Shown in pieces: positions 17,583 through 26,428 of a stretch of 64,000 bases of DNA. The position numbers and the translations under genes are program-made. The notes under the pieces were generated by a model, which saw only the letters and a program-made list of their open reading frames with translations, made no database searches and was not told the origin of the DNA. Numbering within the stretch: position 1 is the stretch's first letter; every line of letters starts with the position of its first letter. The stretch is taken from the NCBI RefSeq assembly GCF_037996645.1, contig NZ_JBBMXV010000002.1, positions 62,001-126,000 of the forward strand. The letters are read 5' to 3'. The DNA is from Halalkalicoccus tibetensis (GTDB lineage Archaea > Halobacteriota > Halobacteria > Halobacteriales > Halalkalicoccaceae).

Positions 17583-17629
17583 GCGGCGAAGCCGCTGCTC
17601 GCATGGTCCGAGGAACGCTGTCAGCGTTC
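17583..17629. repeat. Paired short palindromes at the spt5 3' end
   Basis: Two perfect hairpins lie here: GCGGC-GAA-GCCGC (17583-17595) and GAACGCTG-T-CAGCGTTC (17613-17629). The second covers the last codons and the stop of spt5. It shares the CGAGGAAC lead-in with a palindrome inside ncsA at 34336. It could act as the secE-spt5 terminator or belong to a dispersed short palindromic family. Confidence 0.65.
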
Positions 17630-18058
17630 GTCGCTATCGAGCACGCGGATCTGGTCGCCCCGAACGGTCACCGGGATCGGGACGGTCGCCTCGTAGAGCT
17701 CGACGGTGACCTGGTCCTTGCCCTCGTCGATGCGTTGGACCTGGGCCTTCTCGCCCTTGAACGGGCCGGCGATCAGCTCGACGATGTCGCCCTCGGCGAT
17801 CCCCTCGACGTCCGGTTTCGGGCTGAGGAAGTGCTCGACCTCGGTGATCGAGCTCTCGCCGGGGACGATCGAGCGGGCGTGGGGGATCTCGTCGAGGACG
17901 CGCTCGATGATCGCGTGGTCGTCGGCCTCGACCATCACGTAGCTGGTCAGCGAGTCGGGCGCCAGCGCCGCGTGGATCTCGGGCTCCTCGCGGTTCATGA
18001 TCATGTCGGCGACGGTGCGCTCCTGGCTCGCCGTGGTCTTGACGGCGTAGATCGACAT
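17621..18058 (-). CDS. spt5: Transcription elongation factor Spt5 (NusG homologue)
   Basis: This 145-residue protein has an NGN domain ([20 protein letters not shown] through [19 protein letters not shown]) followed by one KOW domain ([23 protein letters not shown]). It binds the RNA polymerase clamp to aid processivity and link transcription to translation. It starts one nucleotide after the secE stop. The secE-spt5 pair, often next to ftsZ, is a long-standing euryarchaeal arrangement. Confidence 0.95.
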   Translation of the reverse strand: MSIYAVKTTASQERTVADMIMNREEPEIHAALAPDSLTSYVMVEADDHAIIERVLDEIPHARSIVPGESSITEVEHFLSPKPDVEGIAEGDIVELIAGPFKGEKAQVQRIDEGKDQVTVELYEATVPIPVTVRGDQIRVLDSDER

Positions 18059-18059
18059 C

Positions 18060-18233
18060 TCAGAGACCCCCGGGGAGGTAGCTCATGATCACGAACATGA
18101 AGAAGCCGAGCATACCCACGAGGAAGACCCCCGCACCGGCGATCAGCGCGACGCGGGAGAACTCCTCCCATTCTGGTGTGGTGGCGAACTTCAGGACCCG
18201 GACGTAGGAGTTGAGATCGGTCGGGATGTTCAT
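18060..18233 (-). CDS. secE: Protein translocase SecE/Sec61-gamma subunit
   Basis: This 57-residue protein has an amphipathic N-terminal helix ([22 protein letters not shown]) and one membrane helix ([23 protein letters not shown]), the standard archaeal SecE layout. It clamps SecY in the translocation channel. It is co-directional with spt5 with a 1-nt gap. The start ATG 18233 lies about 30 nt from a TATA-like AATAGATAGAAAA (minus strand) that forms one arm of the inverted repeat at 18256-18304. Confidence 0.93.
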   Translation of the reverse strand: MNIPTDLNSYVRVLKFATTPEWEEFSRVALIAGAGVFLVGMLGFFMFVIMSYLPGGL

Positions 18234-18255
18234 AGGTGCCGGCGATAGGGGAGGT

Positions 18256-18304
18256 GGGGTTTTCTATCTATTGGTCAGGGGCTGAGCGATAGGTAGAGAA
18301 CCCC
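18256..18304. promoter_or_regulatory. Mirror-image divergent core promoters (inverted repeat)
   Basis: Left arm GGGGTTTTCTATCTAT (18256-18271) and right arm ATAGGTAGAGAACCCC (18289-18304) match as reverse complements at 14 of 16 positions, around a 17-nt spacer. The repeat sits almost centrally between the secE ATG (18233) and the 18324 ATG. Each arm therefore places the same ATAGrTAGArAACCCC sequence 20-38 nt before a start codon, pointing outward. This fits paired TATA elements and/or a shared operator. Confidence 0.65.
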
Positions 18305-18323
18305 CCGGGACCCACGTCCGACA

Positions 18324-19715
18324 ATGAACGGACGGAGGCGTGGGCTGGCGATCGCCGCGTTCGCGGCGGCGCTTCTGCTGATCGCATCCGACACCGTCGC
18401 CGCGAGCAACGTCGCGACCGGCCTCCAGGACGAGGGCCGGGACCTTCAGGTGCCGACGTGGCTGTATCTCTTCACCGGCGGCGCCGCCGTCGGCGCCTCG
18501 GGCCTGCTCGCGATGTTCGTCACCGACCGCCGGCTGATCGAGTCCCTCCACGCCTGGCGGCGCTCGGCGGCCGTCGGCGAGCCCATCACACGGCCGCTCG
18601 GCTACGTCATCGGGGCGCTCACGGTTGTCGGCCTCGTGTTCGTCGTCTACGTCGGGTTCACGGGCCCGAGCGTCGCGAACGCCAACCTCGCCGTCCTCGC
18701 CGTCTTCGTCGGCGGGCGGGCCGGCCTCGTCATGGTTTCGTACCTGCTGGTGAACCCCTGGCCCGCCGTCGATCCGTGGCGCGCTCTCTCTCGAGTCCTC
18801 CCGTCGGGCTTTCTCGAGTACCGCGACCGATGGGGCGTCTGGCCCGCCGTCTGTGGCCTGCTGGCGATCATCTGGGTCGAGATCGTCTTCCCCGTCAACA
18901 CCGCCCCCCGGACCCTGGCGGTCGCGGTCCTCGCCTACAGCGCCTCCACGCTCGCGGGCGCGGTCCTGTTCTCCCCCTCGACCTGGTTTCGCTATGGCGA
19001 TCCGCTGGGCGTGCTCTTTCGGTACTACGGGGCGGTCGCGCCGATCCAGCGCACCGACGAGGGGGTCGAGCTCGTCCTTCCGGGCGCGAAGCTCCGCGAA
19101 TCCGACGCCATCGACGGGCTGAGTGGGGTGGCGTTCGTCGTCCTGCTGGTCTGGGAGCTCACCTACAGCGGTTTCATCGTCGTCCCCGCCGGGATCGCGA
19201 CCGTCGAGTTCGTCGTCGGCTTCGGGGTCCCGCCGCTCGCGACCTACGCGCTGTTGTTGCTCGCGGGTTACGGCCTCTTCGTCGGGGGCTACTGGCTCGC
19301 GACCCGTTACGCGAAACGCCTCGCGGAGACGTACGTCACCGACGAGCACCTCGCGATCCGCTTCGCGCCGCCGCTGCTGGGGATCGCCGCGGGCTACCAT
19401 CTCGCCCACTACTTCACGTTCTTCGTCTCCCTGCTCCCCTCGTTCGTGCTGACCCTCGGCTCCCCGCTCTCGCCGCCGCTGCCGCCGCTGACGCTCGTGC
19501 TGCCGGGCTGGTTCGGCTATCTCGACGTGACCTTCATCCTCGTGGGTCACCTGCTCGCGATCTGGGCGGCCCACGCCGCGTCCTTCGCGATCTTCCCGAG
19601 CCGGCTGCAGGCGATCCGCAGCCAGTACCCCTTCGTGATCGTGATGATCCTCTATACGATGATCAGCCTCTGGATCATCTCGCTTCCCACCGCGGAACCC
19701 GTCTTCGTGAGCTGA
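18324..19715 (+). CDS. Polytopic membrane protein of unknown function
   Basis: This 463-residue protein has roughly ten to twelve membrane helices and starts with an N-terminal RRRGLAIAAFAAALLLIA segment. I recognise no family motif with certainty. Notable pieces are a cytosolic/extracellular loop around residues 225-270 (STWFRYGDPLGVLFRYYGAVAPIQR), an aromatic-rich YHLAHYFTFFVSLLPSF with two His residues near the late helices, and GHLLAIWAAHAASFAIFP. Intramembrane His residues could bind metal or heme, which is inference. It is followed after 38 nt by a Tat lipoprotein gene on the same strand, so the two are probably one operon and one machine. Confidence 0.75.
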   Translation: MNGRRRGLAIAAFAAALLLIASDTVAASNVATGLQDEGRDLQVPTWLYLFTGGAAVGASGLLAMFVTDRRLIESLHAWRRSAAVGEPITRPLGYVIGALTVVGLVFVVYVGFTGPSVANANLAVLAVFVGGRAGLVMVSYLLVNPWPAVDPWRALSRVLPSGFLEYRDRWGVWPAVCGLLAIIWVEIVFPVNTAPRTLAVAVLAYSASTLAGAVLFSPSTWFRYGDPLGVLFRYYGAVAPIQRTDEGVELVLPGAKLRESDAIDGLSGVAFVVLLVWELTYSGFIVVPAGIATVEFVVGFGVPPLATYALLLLAGYGLFVGGYWLATRYAKRLAETYVTDEHLAIRFAPPLLGIAAGYHLAHYFTFFVSLLPSFVLTLGSPLSPPLPPLTLVLPGWFGYLDVTFILVGHLLAIWAAHAASFAIFPSRLQAIRSQYPFVIVMILYTMISLWIISLPTAEPVFVS

Positions 19716-19753
19716 ACCAGAAGCCGTAATAACGCGACTCCCCGAGGGCCGAC

Positions 19754-20872
19754 ATGCACCGTCGCGGCTTTCTGCAGGCCGGCGCCCTCCTCGCGTCCGC
19801 CGGACTGGCGGGCTGTACCGGCGTCTTCGAGACCCAGTCGGCCTGGCGCGACCCGCCGATCGTCGAGGACCGCCCCGAGGCCGCCTACATCCCCGCCTCG
19901 ATCGAGGAGATGGGGATGTATGGGGTCAGGGAGGTCGAGGAATACGCCGTCGCGCTCTCCTACACCTACCCACACCGGTTCTGGACGATCACCGGCACCG
20001 AGACCAACATGGTCGACATCGCGGACGACGACTCGCTGCACCTGATGGCGAGCGTCTGGGAGACCGAATCGGAGACGGTCGTCCCCGCCGACGTCCACAT
20101 GACCGTCGAGGGCGAGGGCGAGACCCCCTACGCGCGCCAGCTCTGGCCGATGCTCTCGCAGCGAATGGGGTTTCACTACGGCGACAACCTCGCGATGCCG
20201 GGGGAGGGCGAGTACACCGCGACCCTTCGGATCAACCCCGCTGACGCCCGCACCGCCGGGGAGTTCGAGGGACTGTTCGAGGAGCCACGCACCGTCGAGT
20301 TCGACTTTGCGTTCGACACCGACACGGTCTACGACCTCGGGTTCGACCTCATCGACGAGGACGAGCGGGGTCGGCGCGGCGAGCTCGACCTCATGGAGCA
20401 CGACGAGATGGTCCATCACGGCGGCGAGGGCGGCGACCACGACGACCACGACGATCACGACCACGGGGACCACGGCCACATGCCCCATCCGACGGTCCCG
20501 TCCGCCGAGGAGCTCCCCGGGGAGGTCGTCGGGACCGACAGGAGCGGCGACGCCGAGGTCGTCGTCGCCGCGCTCGAGGAGGAGCGCTTCGATGGGGAGT
20601 ACCTCGCCGTCTCGCCGCGGACGCCCTACAACAGCGTCATGCTGCCGCTGATGGCGCTGTCGGCGACCGTTACGCGCGACGGCGAGACGGTCTTCGAGGA
20701 CTCGCTCGCGGGGACGCTCGACCCGGAGCTGGGGTTTCACTACGGCGCGGCGATCGGGCTGGAGGAGGGCGACGAGCTGCGGGTAGAAGTCGAGTCGGTG
20801 CCACAGATCTCGCGCCACGACGGCTACGAGACGGCGTTCATGGAGATGCCCGCCCTCGAGTTCGAGTACTGA
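19754..20872 (+). CDS. Tat-exported lipoprotein, His-rich, metal/iron-binding-like (Tp34/P19-like)
   Basis: This 372-residue protein begins with a twin-arginine signal and lipobox (HRRGFLQAGALLASAGLAGC), predicting anchoring outside the membrane at Cys21. The mature part has two similar beta-sandwich halves: MGFHYGDNLAMPGEGEYTATLRI in the first and LGFHYGAAIGLEEGDELRVEVES in the second. They are joined by a His/Asp-rich linker (about residues 215-243, with HDDHDDHDHGDHGH). The first half resembles the Fe2+ transport-associated Tp34/P19 fold (DUF7350-like from memory). It probably binds a divalent or copper-type metal for the adjacent membrane protein. Confidence 0.78.
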   Translation: MHRRGFLQAGALLASAGLAGCTGVFETQSAWRDPPIVEDRPEAAYIPASIEEMGMYGVREVEEYAVALSYTYPHRFWTITGTETNMVDIADDDSLHLMASVWETESETVVPADVHMTVEGEGETPYARQLWPMLSQRMGFHYGDNLAMPGEGEYTATLRINPADARTAGEFEGLFEEPRTVEFDFAFDTDTVYDLGFDLIDEDERGRRGELDLMEHDEMVHHGGEGGDHDDHDDHDHGDHGHMPHPTVPSAEELPGEVVGTDRSGDAEVVVAALEEERFDGEYLAVSPRTPYNSVMLPLMALSATVTRDGETVFEDSLAGTLDPELGFHYGAAIGLEEGDELRVEVESVPQISRHDGYETAFMEMPALEFEY

Positions 20873-22030
20873 TTACTCGACGTAGTCGATGTCCTGGAGC
20901 TGGCCACTGGAGGACGTCTCCTTCTGGTCCTCCTCGCGGCCGTAGATCTGCGGGGAGTCGACGCCCGTGACGACGATCATCGTCCGCATCGAGCCCTCGA
21001 GCTCCTCGTCGACGGAGGTCCCCCAGATGATGCGTGCATCGGGGTCGATCCGCTCGTAGATCTCCTCGACGACGCCCTCGGCCTCCTCGATGCTCATGTC
21101 GTTGCCGCCGGTGACGTTGACCAGCGCGGAGTTCGCCCCCGAGATGTCGACGTCGAGCAGGGGGGAGCGAAGCGCCGACTTCACCGAGTCCTTGGCCTTC
21201 GACTCGGAATCGCTCTCGCCCAGGCCGATCATGGCGACGCCGCCCTTCTCCATGACGGTACGAACGTCCGCGAAGTCGAGGTTCACTAGACCAGGTTTGG
21301 TGATCAGCTCGGTGATGCCCTTGACCGAGCGCATGAGCACCTCGTCGGCGACCTTGAACGCCTGGCGCACGGGCAGCTTGCCGACGGCGTCGAGCAGGCG
21401 GTCGTTGGGGACGACGATCACGGTGTCGGCGACGTCACGGAGCCGTTCGAGGCCGGCCTCGGCGTTCGTTCTCCTGACTTCGCCCTCCGCGGTGAACGGC
21501 GTGGTGACGATGGCGATGGTGAGCGCGCCCGACTCGCGGGCGGCCTTCGCGACCACCGGCGCGGAGCCGGTGCCGGTGCCGCCGCCCAGGCCCGCGGTCA
21601 CGAACACCATGTCCGAGCCCTGGATCGCGTCGTTGACCTCGTCCTCGCTTTCCAGCGCCGCCTCCTCGCCGACTTGCGGGAGCGAGCCCGCCCCGCGGCC
21701 GCGGGTCTTCTGCTCGCCCAGCAGGATCTTGGTGTCGGCCTCGATCTCCACGAGGTGCTGGACGTCGGTGTTCGCGGCGACCAGCTTCGCGCCGTGGATA
21801 CCCTCCTCCTCCATCCGGTTGACCGTGTTGCCGCCGGCACCGCCACAACCGACCACCGTGATGTTGGTCTGGAGGTCCTCCAGGACGTCGCGCAGCTCCT
21901 CGTCGGTCATCTGCCCCGACTGGCTGACCTCGGGAGCGACGCCGTCGTCGTCACCGCCGCCGTCGTCCGGTCCTGCCGCCGCCTGCTCCTCCTCGTCGTC
22001 TTCGACGGCGTTCTGAATGATCGAATCCAT
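20873..22030 (-). CDS. ftsZ1: Cell division protein FtsZ1
   Basis: This 385-residue tubulin-like GTPase has the nucleotide motifs [13 protein letters not shown], the tubulin signature [10 protein letters not shown] and the T7 synergy loop ([15 protein letters not shown]). The [16 protein letters not shown] start matches FtsZ1 of haloarchaea. TATA-like GGTATATTACGG (minus strand, about 22044-22055) lies 14-25 nt before ATG 22030, so the longer frame to 22087 is unlikely to be used. The acidic N-terminal tail and C-terminal IDYVE tail flank the GTPase. In haloarchaea FtsZ1 assembles first and stabilises the division ring. Two unrelated plus-strand genes now separate it from secE. Confidence 0.94.
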   Translation of the reverse strand: MDSIIQNAVEDDEEEQAAAGPDDGGGDDDGVAPEVSQSGQMTDEELRDVLEDLQTNITVVGCGGAGGNTVNRMEEEGIHGAKLVAANTDVQHLVEIEADTKILLGEQKTRGRGAGSLPQVGEEAALESEDEVNDAIQGSDMVFVTAGLGGGTGTGSAPVVAKAARESGALTIAIVTTPFTAEGEVRRTNAEAGLERLRDVADTVIVVPNDRLLDAVGKLPVRQAFKVADEVLMRSVKGITELITKPGLVNLDFADVRTVMEKGGVAMIGLGESDSESKAKDSVKSALRSPLLDVDISGANSALVNVTGGNDMSIEEAEGVVEEIYERIDPDARIIWGTSVDEELEGSMRTMIVVTGVDSPQIYGREEDQKETSSSGQLQDIDYVE

Positions 22031-22043
22031 GTCTTGCGGATCC

Positions 22044-22055
22044 GTAATATACCCA
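22044..22055 (-). promoter_or_regulatory. ftsZ1 TATA box
   Basis: The minus strand reads GGTATATTACGG here, 14-25 nt before ATG 22030. This supports a leaderless or nearly leaderless ftsZ1 transcript and decides the start codon. Confidence 0.6.
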
Positions 22056-22100
22056 TGGTAATCATTGTTCCCTTTGACGTCCGACACGCGTCCGACCGGT

Positions 22101-23426
22101 TCAGGAAGAATATGACAACGTCCTGATTTCCTCGGAGGTCACGGCCTCGGGCTCGATGGTCCGGCCGTCGACCTCGACGCTTTCGCCCGACGCGAGCCTG
22201 CCGAACGCCGGCCCCTCTGGCACCCCGAGGATCGCCGCTTTCTCGGGGTCGAACGCCCGCTCGTGGATCCGAACACCCGCAGCGTTCCGCTCGATCTCGT
22301 ACTCCCGTTCGAGGACCGCCACGAGGTCGTCGATCAGCGCCTCCCGATCGGCCCCGTCCACGAAGGCCGCCCGCTCGCCGATCTCCGTTCCTCCCTCCGT
22401 TGTCCTGAAGGCGAGCGTGTGGCGCTCGACGGCGTCGCGGACCGCGTCGGGATCGACCGCGCGGGCCGTCTCGATCACCTCGGTCGGCAGCGGGCGGGGC
22501 TCGAACCCCTCTCCCTCGTCGCGTTCGCCGAACCGCAGCCCCTCATCGACCGATCCCAGCTCGGCTTCGAGCCGGGAGACGAGGTCGAGCTCCCGGTCGC
22601 CGACCTCCCGGAGCCACGTCTCGCTCACGACGCGGTGGCCGAGCTCCTCGATGACCGACTCGAGTTCGGGGTGCTCGCCGTCGATCACCGCCAGTTCGGC
22701 GCGGCTCTCCTCGAAGGCCGAGCCGATCACGTCGGGGTCGAGCGGCCCCATCGAATCGAGACACCAGTCGGCGCCGATGTGCCCGACCGCCCACGGCGTC
22801 TCTCTCACTACGCGCTCGGGCCGCGGGACGTAGTGACCCCCGCCGAAGGCGACGAGCTGTTTTTCCTGATGAGCGATCCCGTCGAGCCCGAGGATCGACC
22901 GGGCGACCGCGCGGGCGCCGGCGTCGTCGGCCCACTCCTCTTCGTCGCTTCCGAGCTCCGCGAACAGCGAGGGCGCGCCCACCGAACTCGGCCCGTGGTG
23001 GGTACACTCCATGCCGACCTCGTAGCCCTCCGGTGCGTGCTCGCGGAACCCTTCGAGGAGGCGCTTGTGGGCTGCTGGACAGGCTTCGGCGAGATCGCCG
23101 TCCTCGCCGCCGAACTCCGCCTCGCCGAAATTGCCGGTGAAATGCGCCGTGAGGAGCGGGCCGGTCTCGCCCGAATGGCGCGAGGCGAAGATCACGAGGT
23201 CGGGGCCGGAGAAGGCGTCGGCGACCCCTTCGAGCTCGAGGTGCCACTCCTCGAACGTGCGCAGTTCGAAGCTCGCCGCGTCGGTATCGAGCGTGTAGTA
23301 GGTCCCGCCGCCCTCGTCGTCGGGTCGGTCCGGGTCCTCCTTCGGGCGCCAGTCGGCGAGTTCGACCAGCTGCTCGCCGATCAGTACGGAGGCCGAGTCG
23401 GCGCGGCTGACGACGATTCCGATCAC
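22101..23426 (-). CDS. dtdA: D-aminoacyl-tRNA deacylase (archaeal DTD2 type)
   Basis: This 441-residue protein hydrolyses D-amino acids from mischarged tRNAs. It has the DTD2 core: [17 protein letters not shown] at the N-terminus, [47 protein letters not shown] and [10 protein letters not shown], with the clustered His residues of this metal-dependent family. A C-terminal extension (about residues 300-441) is haloarchaeal. GTG 23426 is chosen because it starts the conserved N-terminus; the open frame upstream is antisense to the aroE promoter. It lies upstream of ftsZ1 on the same strand. Confidence 0.9.
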   Translation of the reverse strand: MIGIVVSRADSASVLIGEQLVELADWRPKEDPDRPDDEGGGTYYTLDTDAASFELRTFEEWHLELEGVADAFSGPDLVIFASRHSGETGPLLTAHFTGNFGEAEFGGEDGDLAEACPAAHKRLLEGFREHAPEGYEVGMECTHHGPSSVGAPSLFAELGSDEEEWADDAGARAVARSILGLDGIAHQEKQLVAFGGGHYVPRPERVVRETPWAVGHIGADWCLDSMGPLDPDVIGSAFEESRAELAVIDGEHPELESVIEELGHRVVSETWLREVGDRELDLVSRLEAELGSVDEGLRFGERDEGEGFEPRPLPTEVIETARAVDPDAVRDAVERHTLAFRTTEGGTEIGERAAFVDGADREALIDDLVAVLEREYEIERNAAGVRIHERAFDPEKAAILGVPEGPAFGRLASGESVEVDGRTIEPEAVTSEEIRTLSYSS

Positions 23427-23544
23427 GCCCGCAGTTCCCACGCTCGGCGAATAAGCGCGTCGCTCCGCGTCAAATACGCTCGTGGGCGGGAGAGACGGTT
23501 CAGTCGGCAGTGGTGTTATGTCGCCCCCGCCGGATACACCGTGC

Positions 23545-24369
23545 ATGGACGTCTACGGACTCCTGGGGAATCCGGTGGGGCACTCACTATCGCCGTCGAT
23601 GCACGAGGCGGCCTACCGGGAGCTGGGGATGGATGCTCGGTACGTCATCTTCGAACCCGAAGCCGAGTCGCTTAGGGCGGCGCTCCAGGGGGCGAGTGCG
23701 CTGGGGATCAAGGGGCTGAACGTGACTATCCCCTTCAAACAGGAGGTGCTCACGATGGTCGAGCTCGACGAGCTGGCCGACCGGATCGGCGCGGTCAACA
23801 CGATCGACCTCACGGGCGATCGCCCGACCGGCCACAACACCGACGCCGTCGGCGCTCGTCGCGCGCTGACGGACCACGCCGTCGACGTCGACGGCGCGCG
23901 CGCGGTCGTGGTCGGCGCCGGCGGGGCCGCCCGGGCGATCGCCTTCGTGCTCGCGGACGCCGGCGCGACGATCCACATCGCGAACCGAACGAAGGAACGC
24001 GCAGAGGAGCTCGCGACGGCGGTGCCCAAGTCGACGGGCCACGGGCTCGGGGACCTCCCCGAACTGCTCGAGAACGCCGACGTGTTGATCAACGCCACCA
24101 GCGTCGGAATGGAGGAAGACGAGTCACCGGTGCCGGCAGGGGCGCTGAACAGGCATTTGACGGTGATGGACATCGTCTACAGGCCCCTCGAGACCCGGCT
24201 GCTACGGGACGCCGAGGAGGCGGGCGCGGCGACGATCGACGGGGCGTGGATGCTGCTCTACCAGGGGGTCGCGGCCCTCGAACGCTGGACCGGCCAGGAC
24301 GCCCCGGTCGAGGCGATGAACGAGACGCTGCGGGCCGAACTGGCCGGGGAGTCGGGCGCTTTTAAGTAG
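23545..24369 (+). CDS. aroE: Shikimate 5-dehydrogenase
   Basis: This 274-residue enzyme reduces 3-dehydroshikimate to shikimate with NADPH in aromatic amino acid synthesis. Substrate-binding NPVGHSLSPSMHEAAY, the catalytic Lys/Asp set (NVTIPFKQEV; GHNTDAVGA) and the Rossmann motif VVGAGGAARAIAF with NRTKERAEEL (NADP-preferring Arg) are all visible. ATG 23545 (MDVYGLLGNPV) is the conserved start. It is followed after 22 nt by the HhH gene on the same strand. Confidence 0.94.
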   Translation: MDVYGLLGNPVGHSLSPSMHEAAYRELGMDARYVIFEPEAESLRAALQGASALGIKGLNVTIPFKQEVLTMVELDELADRIGAVNTIDLTGDRPTGHNTDAVGARRALTDHAVDVDGARAVVVGAGGAARAIAFVLADAGATIHIANRTKERAEELATAVPKSTGHGLGDLPELLENADVLINATSVGMEEDESPVPAGALNRHLTVMDIVYRPLETRLLRDAEEAGAATIDGAWMLLYQGVAALERWTGQDAPVEAMNETLRAELAGESGAFK

Positions 24370-24391
24370 GTCGGCACGCATAATCCCCCTA

Positions 24392-25009
24392 ATGGCACTG
24401 CTGGACAAGCTGAAATCGTTGCTCGGACTCGACGACGGGCGGTCGGGGAGCGATCGGCAGGGCACCGACGAGGCCGGCGTCACGGTCGAACGCGAGCCCG
24501 GAACGGCCGAGCCGGCCGAGGAGGACGCCCCGCCGGCGTCGCCCGCCCCCGGTTCCGGGGCCGCAAAGCCCGAGCCGGCCGCCGAGAGCGAACCCGACGC
24601 CGGGACCGACCCCGACCCCGATCCGGATCCGGACGTCGATCCGGAGGTCGAACCGCCCGCCGCCGATGACACGGTCGACGAGTCGACCGACGAGCTCGAC
24701 GGCCGGGGCTCGACCGACGAGGCGGGGACGGAACCGCTATCCGGACCCGAACCCGACGAGGGAGGGGAGTCGGCTGCCCAGCCCGAGTCCGAACCCCTGG
24801 AGACGGTCGAGCCCGAGCCGGAGGACGAAGCCGACGAGGACCTCCGCGACATCAAGGGGATCGGGCCGTCCTACGAGACGAAGCTCTCCGAGGCGGGCGT
24901 CGACTCGACGGCCGACCTCGCCGCGGCCGACGCCGGCGAGCTCTCGGCGGAGACCGGCCTCTCCGAGAAGCGCATCCAGGGCTGGATCGACCGCGCACAA
25001 GCCCGATAA
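24392..25009 (+). CDS. Acidic linker protein with C-terminal helix-hairpin-helix domain
   Basis: This 205-residue protein begins with a short amphipathic helix (MALLDKLKSLLGLDD), then about 130 residues of Asp/Glu/Pro/Thr-rich disordered sequence. It ends with a roughly 50-residue HhH_5-like domain (LRDIKGIGPSYETKLSEAGVDSTADLAAADAGELSAETGLSEKRIQGWIDRA). The domain resembles the DNA- or protein-binding tandem HhH of RNA polymerase alpha/L21-like fusions. The overall design (tether plus binding module) suggests recruitment, but no function is known to me. Confidence 0.75.
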   Translation: MALLDKLKSLLGLDDGRSGSDRQGTDEAGVTVEREPGTAEPAEEDAPPASPAPGSGAAKPEPAAESEPDAGTDPDPDPDPDVDPEVEPPAADDTVDESTDELDGRGSTDEAGTEPLSGPEPDEGGESAAQPESEPLETVEPEPEDEADEDLRDIKGIGPSYETKLSEAGVDSTADLAAADAGELSAETGLSEKRIQGWIDRAQAR

Positions 25010-25058
25010 CGGCCGGAGCCGACGCCGATCTTTCGGGAGTCCCGGGCGCCGCGACCCG

Positions 25059-25352
25059 TTATTCGAGGACGAACGCGGGCTCCTCGATCGATTCCGCCTT
25101 ACAGGAGGGACACCGTGAGGGCACGTTCAGCGGGTCGTCGAACTCCGAGAACCCGCAGTCGCGACACTCCGGCGGGGCGACCAGCAGCTGCTCGTCGTCG
25201 CCCGCCTCGACCGACCGGGAGACGTGTTCGACGTGCGAGAGGGCGCTGCCGGTCGTGATCGCGAACTCCTCGGCGAGCCCGCTCGGCGTCGCGGGCCCCT
25301 CGCGGAGGCGGTCGGCGATCCGTTCGCGGGTGGTGGCGCTCGAATCGGACAT
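25059..25352 (-). CDS. HTH plus zinc-ribbon transcriptional regulator (COG3357-like)
   Basis: This 97-residue protein starts at ATG 25352. Residues 8-45 form a winged helix (TTRERIADRLREGPATPSGLAEEFAITTGSALSHVEHVSRSV), and a C-terminal zinc ribbon has CRDCG and CPSC pairs. This exact HTH-ribbon fusion is a known archaeal regulator family. The target is unknown. It is divergent from the nucleotidyltransferase gene at 25447. Confidence 0.85.
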   Translation of the reverse strand: MSDSSATTRERIADRLREGPATPSGLAEEFAITTGSALSHVEHVSRSVEAGDDEQLLVAPPECRDCGFSEFDDPLNVPSRCPSCKAESIEEPAFVLE

Positions 25353-25417
25353 GTCCGCTCGAGACGTCGGGGGTACAAAACGGTTCGCGAGAACCGCCCC
25401 CTGGCACACGGGAAAAC

Positions 25418-25425
25418 CACTTAAT
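25418..25425 (+). promoter_or_regulatory. TATA box for the 25447 gene
   Basis: CACTTAAT sits 22-29 nt before ATG 25447, following AAAACC. The spacing fits a leaderless transcript for the sugar nucleotidyltransferase. Confidence 0.5.
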
Positions 25426-25446
25426 CAAGGGCGATGATGGTCGACC

Positions 25447-26415
25447 ATGGACGCCATCGTGTTGGCGGGCGGGTACGCGACCCGGTTGTGGCCGATCACG
25501 AAACACCGGCCGAAGATGTTCCTCCCGATCGGCGAGGAGACCGTCATCGACCAGGTCTTCGCCGGCCTCGAGGCCGACGACCGGATCGACGACGTCTACG
25601 TCAGCACCAACGAGCGCTTCGCCGAGGAGTTCGAGGAGCACATCGCCGCGAGCGAGTTCGAGAAGCCCCGCGTCTCCGTCGAGGAGACCCGCGACGAGGG
25701 CGAGAAGTTCGGCGTCGTCGGCGCGCTCGCCCAGCTCGTCGAGCGCGAGGGGCTCGACGACGACACCCTCGTCATCGCCGGCGACAACCTGATCAGCTTC
25801 GACATCGGCGAGTTCGTCGACTTCTTCGAGTCGAAGGGCGAGCCGGTGCTCGCGGCCTACGACGTCGGCTCGTACGACCAGGCCAGCCAGTACGGAATCG
25901 TCGACATGGAGGGCGACCGGGTCGTCGGCTTCCAGGAGAAGCCCGACGAGCCCGCGAGCACGCTCGCCTCGATCGCCTGCTACGGCTTCCCGGCCGAGGC
26001 ACTCGGGCGCCTGGAGGAGTACCTCGCCGACGACAACAACCCCGACGAGCCGGGCTGGTTCATCCAGTGGCTCGTCGAGCAGGGCGAGGTCTACGCGTTC
26101 GCGTTCGACGACGCCTGGTACGACATCGGGACCCCCGAGAGCTATCTCGAAGCGGTCGCGTGGCACCTCGGCGGCGACTCCCGTATCCATCCCGAGGCGA
26201 CCGTCGAGGACTGCGATATCGGCGCGAACGTCCACGTCATGGCCGGAGCACACCTCGAAAGCGTTGCCGCCGAGGACTCGGTGATCTTCCCCGACGTCAC
26301 CGTGAAGGACTGCGAGCTGCGGGGGACGATCATCGACGAAGCCACTCACGTCGAGGGGATCAACCTCGCGGGCGCGCTGATCGGCGCCCACACGCGGATC
26401 AACGGCGAGGAGTAG
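25447..26415 (+). CDS. Sugar-1-phosphate nucleotidyltransferase with beta-helix tail
   Basis: This 322-residue enzyme makes NDP-sugars from NTP and sugar-1-phosphate for glycan synthesis. The nucleotidyltransferase signature MDAIVLAGGYATRLWPITKHRPKMFLPIG starts the protein. VIAGDNLISFD holds the metal-binding Asp, and WYDIGTPESYLEA closes the active site. Residues about 240-320 form a left-handed beta-helix with hexapeptide-like turns. The base and sugar cannot be decided; glucose-1-phosphate thymidylyl/uridylyltransferase is most likely. Confidence 0.88.
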   Translation: MDAIVLAGGYATRLWPITKHRPKMFLPIGEETVIDQVFAGLEADDRIDDVYVSTNERFAEEFEEHIAASEFEKPRVSVEETRDEGEKFGVVGALAQLVEREGLDDDTLVIAGDNLISFDIGEFVDFFESKGEPVLAAYDVGSYDQASQYGIVDMEGDRVVGFQEKPDEPASTLASIACYGFPAEALGRLEEYLADDNNPDEPGWFIQWLVEQGEVYAFAFDDAWYDIGTPESYLEAVAWHLGGDSRIHPEATVEDCDIGANVHVMAGAHLESVAAEDSVIFPDVTVKDCELRGTIIDEATHVEGINLAGALIGAHTRINGEE

Positions 26416-26428
26416 AGGGGTAGGTCGG

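Noticed and set aside
22031-22087. Longer FtsZ1 N-terminus
   Set aside because: The TATA box lies inside this extension and conserved FtsZ1 starts at MDSI, so ATG 22030 is used.
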